Assembly (NCBI GenBank): GCA_964016885.1
Contig: OZ024743.1
Location: forward strand, 177,832,427 to 177,896,426
Length of the DNA: 64,000 bases
Direction of reading: 5' to 3'
Origin: Eledone cirrhosa
Lineage: Eukaryota > Mollusca > Cephalopoda > Octopoda > Eledonidae
Shown: piece by piece, positions 61,266 to 64,000 of the stretch
Layout: the number at the start of each line of letters is the position of its first letter
How positions within the stretch are numbered: the first letter of the stretch is position 1
Translations under genes and position numbers: made by a program
Notes under the pieces: model-generated
Seen by the model: the letters and a program-made list of their open reading frames with translations, nothing else
Database searches by the model: none
Told to the model about the DNA's origin: nothing

Positions 61266-61456
61266 GTAATATAATAATTGTTTCTACTTTTGGCACAAGG
61301 CCAGCAATTATCCAGTGTATTACTGGTACTTTATTTTATCGACCCCTTAAGGATGAAAGGCAAAGTTAACCTTGGCGGGATTTGAACACAGAATGGCAAG
61401 GGCCGTAACTCTATGCGTCAAAGCATGACGTCCGACCCTCTACCGATACTGCCAAA
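61266..61456 (-). mobile_element. tRNA-derived SINE
   Basis: Complete body in reverse, from TTGTTTCTACTTTTGGCACA to CTCTACCGATACTGCCAA. AATAAT lies on both sides as a possible short target duplication. Confidence 0.88.
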
Positions 61457-61595
61457 TAATACAAGGACGAATGGTTACTCCTTCATTACGTTTATTGGTT
61501 GGTGACGCGCGTTTCGCTACAGATCAGCTCAACGTTCGATCTGTATCGATGTGGCTCGACTCTAGAATCACAAGCTCGTCGGACCTCTGTAGTAA

Positions 61596-61720
61596 TAATT
61601 GTTTCTACTATTGGTACAAGGCCGGAAATTACCCAGTATATTACTGGTACTTTATTCTATCGTCCCGGTAAGGATAAAAGGCAAAGATAACCTCGACGGG
61701 ACTTGAACTCAGACCGTAAA
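61596..61720 (-). mobile_element. Truncated SINE
   Basis: The 3' part of the SINE in reverse (TTGTTTCTACTATTGGTACA, GGTACTTTATTCTATCG). It stops within the body at CAGACCGTAAATAATG. Confidence 0.75.
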
Positions 61721-61874
61721 TAATGACCTATACGCCTGAGTGAGTGGGCACACAGGTTTATTTATTTATTTATTTTCCTTTTTTATACTCTCTCACACAA
61801 CATCGTTTCTATAAGTTTTCTTAATAGCTTTCTCTACTTTCTACAGTCTTCACAAAACTGGCTTCATACCATAT

Positions 61875-61883
61875 TTCCTCAGT

Positions 61884-61929
<46 letters not shown>

Positions 61930-61940
61930 TATATATATTT
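61875..61940. repeat. (TA)n microsatellite
   Basis: TA-rich tract inside the composite. Confidence 0.9.
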
Positions 61941-62417
61941 TCACACACTAACCTCTTACCACTCCCATCTCCTCATTAATTCCTTATAGCAATGTCTAAA
62001 CGTATAATTAAACACCGTAGTCTTTCATCTCATATCCTCCACAGCCCCACCACCGCAACCACACCACACACAGCACCTCAGTCTCACCACATACACGCCT
62101 ACATGTCTAGGGCGAGCCAAAACATCACACCCGCTACTCGCATCAACCTTTGCTCTTCAGCACTAACTCGTCACTACGCCCACCCCTCCACCCACCCCCC
62201 ACACACACCCTATCTTACAGGCCAAAACATTCCTCATAATTAACCCACCAATAAAAAAAAATGTTTATGTGCCATGTATATTCATTGTCATTACTACTAC
62301 AGAGGTCCGACGAGCTATTGATTCCAGAATCAGGCCAGACCGAACCATGAGCTAATGAGTAGCGAAACGTGCGTCACCAACCAATAAACGTAATAAAAGC
62401 GCAACCATTCGTTCTTG

Positions 62418-62421
<4 letters not shown>

Positions 62422-62498
<77 letters not shown>

Positions 62499-62504
62499 CA
62501 TATA
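62422..62504. repeat. (TA)n microsatellite
   Basis: About 75 bp of TA between the composite and the next repeat. Confidence 0.95.
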
Positions 62505-63204
62505 TGAAAATAAACGTGCTGCGGCGTTGCTAATGGGTTACATATGAATAAAGTTAGTCCTTCATCAGTGATCTTCCAACCATCATTGGTATTTCATCGC
62601 TTTAAAGACCATATACCTCCGGTTGATGCGAGCAACGGCTAAAAAAGTCGTTGGGACACGTAAATAAAGGGGACAAGAATGTAAACAACAAAAATGGTGA
62701 GCAACGAAAAGTGATGAAGAAGAAGTCAAGTCCCAAATTTCTATGAATTTAAATTCGGTGAAATCGTGAACGAGAGAGAATAAAGACCATCAAACCAGGT
62801 TGGAATGTAAGCAAGGAAGGAATTCCGCACAGGTCTAACGGGAGGAAGAAGGGATCTAGTCTGTGATTTCGGTGAACGTGAGTTCTGTGAAATCGTTGAC
62901 GAGAGAGAGAAAAAGAACGACCTGCTAGACCAAGAGTGCGAAAGAAAAGAATTACGCACAGGTCAAACAGGAAGAAGGAGGAGGAGGAAAGGTAGTAACA
63001 GAGAATGAGTGAGTGAAGGGTGAGGAAGAGGCTAACAGAGAGAATGACTGCTAGAGAGGGTAAAGATACAGAGAAAGAGGAAGCGGTAAGAACGAAATAG
63101 ACGTGTAACAGCGGGGAAAAAAATATGTGTAAATATGAAAATAAACGTGCTGCGGCGTTGTTAATGGGTTACATATGAATGAAGTTAGTCCTTCATCAGT
63201 GATC
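62504..63204. repeat. Region bounded by two 70-bp direct repeats
   Basis: GAAAATAAACGTGCTGCGGC through AGTCCTTCATCAGTGATC occurs at 62504-62573 and again 631 bp downstream at 63135-63204, with two substitutions by eye. The interior has a degenerate tandem duplication of about 129 bp (62753-62851 and 62882-62978, sharing GTGAAATCGT-GACGAGAGAG and CGCACAGGT). The arrangement resembles repeats bounding a retroelement, but no coding sequence is present. Confidence 0.75.
62605..62828. repeat. Repeat arm, inverted partner of 63777-64000
   Basis: GACCATATACCTCCGGTTGA, GTCGTTGGGACACGTAAATA and AAGCAAGGAAGGAATT are all found reverse-complemented at 63777-64000. Confidence 0.8.
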
Positions 63205-63685
63205 TCTATATATATATGTATATATATTTCAAGGGAAGGACAAATAGAGGCACAAAAAGTGTTATTAGTCTCAGGCTTTATGTAGAAAAGGAGGAAAGAT
63301 AGTTCGATGTGTCGGGCTTTAGCCCTTCTTCATGAATACAGAATAGAGACAGGATCAAAAAGGATAGATACAAAAAAAAGAATAAGATGAGGTGAAGTAG
63401 TTATTCTATATGAAAATTACAAAAAAGCACATACATTATGCTGTCTATCATCAATTCTTTCTAAGGATTAACAGCAGAGTGAATATGCCATGGATTCGTC
63501 TGCACATCAATAATTTTGCACTCTGAAACGATCACGAAACGATGGATTATTTAAATACTTTACTTTGTTTTATTCTTGCAAAAAAAAAAAGTAATTTCTC
63601 TCTGCTTTTATAAGATATTCACATCAACACTAGGGTGAGATCTAATATGGCTGTAATTCATACCTTGACCAAGTACATTAATATA

Positions 63686-63690
<5 letters not shown>
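63205..63690. other. Unclassified repeat-like sequence
   Basis: It contains CGATGTGTCGGGCTTTAGCC and CCTTCTTCATGAATAC, similar in style to the other CCTTCATCAG phrases nearby. No gene. Confidence 0.35.
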
Positions 63691-63766
<76 letters not shown>

Positions 63767-63770
63767 GTAT
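63680..63770. repeat. (TA)n microsatellite
   Basis: About 85 bp of TA with a few interruptions. Confidence 0.95.
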
Positions 63771-63776
63771 ATATGT

Positions 63777-64000
63777 GCGAAATTCCTTCCTTGCTCACAT
63801 TTCAACCAGATTTGATGGTCTTTTGTCTCTTGTTCACGATATCACCGAGTTTATATTCATAGAAATCTGGGACTTGTCTCTTTCTTCTCACTTTCCGTTG
63901 CTTAAACCATTTTGTTTGTTACCCTAACGTCCCCTTTATTTACGTGTCCCAACGACTTTTTTTAGCCGTTGTTCGCACCAACCTGAGGTATATGGCCCTT
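63777..64000. repeat. Repeat arm cut by the window edge
   Basis: Reverse complement of 62605-62828. The match reaches the last base, so the element continues beyond the window. Confidence 0.8.

Larger units (their letters stand above)
61457..62422. mobile_element. Composite with about 130-bp inverted ends
   Basis: The left arm (about 61457-61595, TAATACAAGGACGAATGG start) is inverted at 62290-62422. The shared inner phrases are ACGTTTATTGGTTGGTGACG, CGTTTCGCTAC and GCTCGTCGGACCTCTGTAG. The interior has a truncated SINE and a region (61740-62280) with no recognised coding sequence. It may be a non-autonomous element or two inverted copies of one repeat. Confidence 0.65.

Noticed and set aside
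61992..62243. 83-residue open frame inside the composite element
   Set aside because: It is rich in His, Thr and Pro from CA-rich sequence and has no recognisable domain.

Overview
This window looks like intergenic or intronic DNA of a coleoid cephalopod, most likely an octopus. The inference rests on many copies of a tRNA-derived SINE with a characteristic body (GATTGGCAGTATCGG head, B-box-like GTTCAAATCCCGCC, then TTTGCCTTTCATCCTTACGG and GTCGATAAAATAAAGTACC), several with clear target-site duplications. The DNA is AT-rich and full of long TA, CA/GT, CT and TATG microsatellites. No host protein-coding gene, rRNA or functional tRNA could be supported. Everything with coding similarity is transposon-derived.

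1-20,237: a patchwork of decayed repeats. It holds a CR1/Jockey-type LINE remnant (1338-3597), the tail of another LINE on the minus strand (3905-4205), the 3' end of a restriction-like-endonuclease LINE (8133-9332, minus) and fragments of a further coding repeat (12597-12790, 16745-16955, 17088-17215). SINEs of two or three families lie among them. There is also a 310-bp block duplicated at 7551 and 10874, and a large foldback at 14941-15684 that would form a dsRNA hairpin about 340 bp long if transcribed.

20,238-48,770: the dominant structure. A 22-bp tandem satellite (constant core ATCTATTATAACAG plus a variable segment such as TGTCATCT, TTCCAGCT or TTCCAACT) runs for 19.4 kb, is interrupted by a 5.7-kb non-LTR retrotransposon, and resumes for 3.4 kb. 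The array contains long internal duplications whose offsets are exact multiples of 22 bp. The retrotransposon (39670-45404) is nearly complete: 5' UTR, a gag-like ORF1 with a CCHC knuckle, and an ORF2 with an APE-type endonuclease, reverse transcriptase and C-terminal zinc finger. It resembles the Tx1/L1 group. ORF1 and ORF2 are in the same frame, separated by one TAA that lies inside a near-consensus splice-donor sequence. ORF2 has a single premature TAG. The 3' UTR carries two consecutive pairs of interleaved stems with H-type pseudoknot topology. An 11-bp duplication of satellite sequence flanks the element.

48,771-64,000: more SINEs, a hAT-like MITE (49829-50110), a 316-bp tandem triplication (53409-54237), several foldback elements next to TA tracts (51428-51807, 59031-59269, 59422-59647, 60708-60834), a LINE tail (59926-60204), a composite with about 130-bp inverted ends (61457-62422), and repeats that run past the right edge. 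Hammerhead-ribozyme-core-like motifs occur at 53280 and, more degenerate, at 58885 and 62352.

The most notable signals are the satellite with its higher-order duplications, the satellite-embedded LINE with its structured 3' UTR and unusual ORF1/ORF2 junction, and the cluster of long foldbacks, which are plausible A-to-I editing substrates in a cephalopod.
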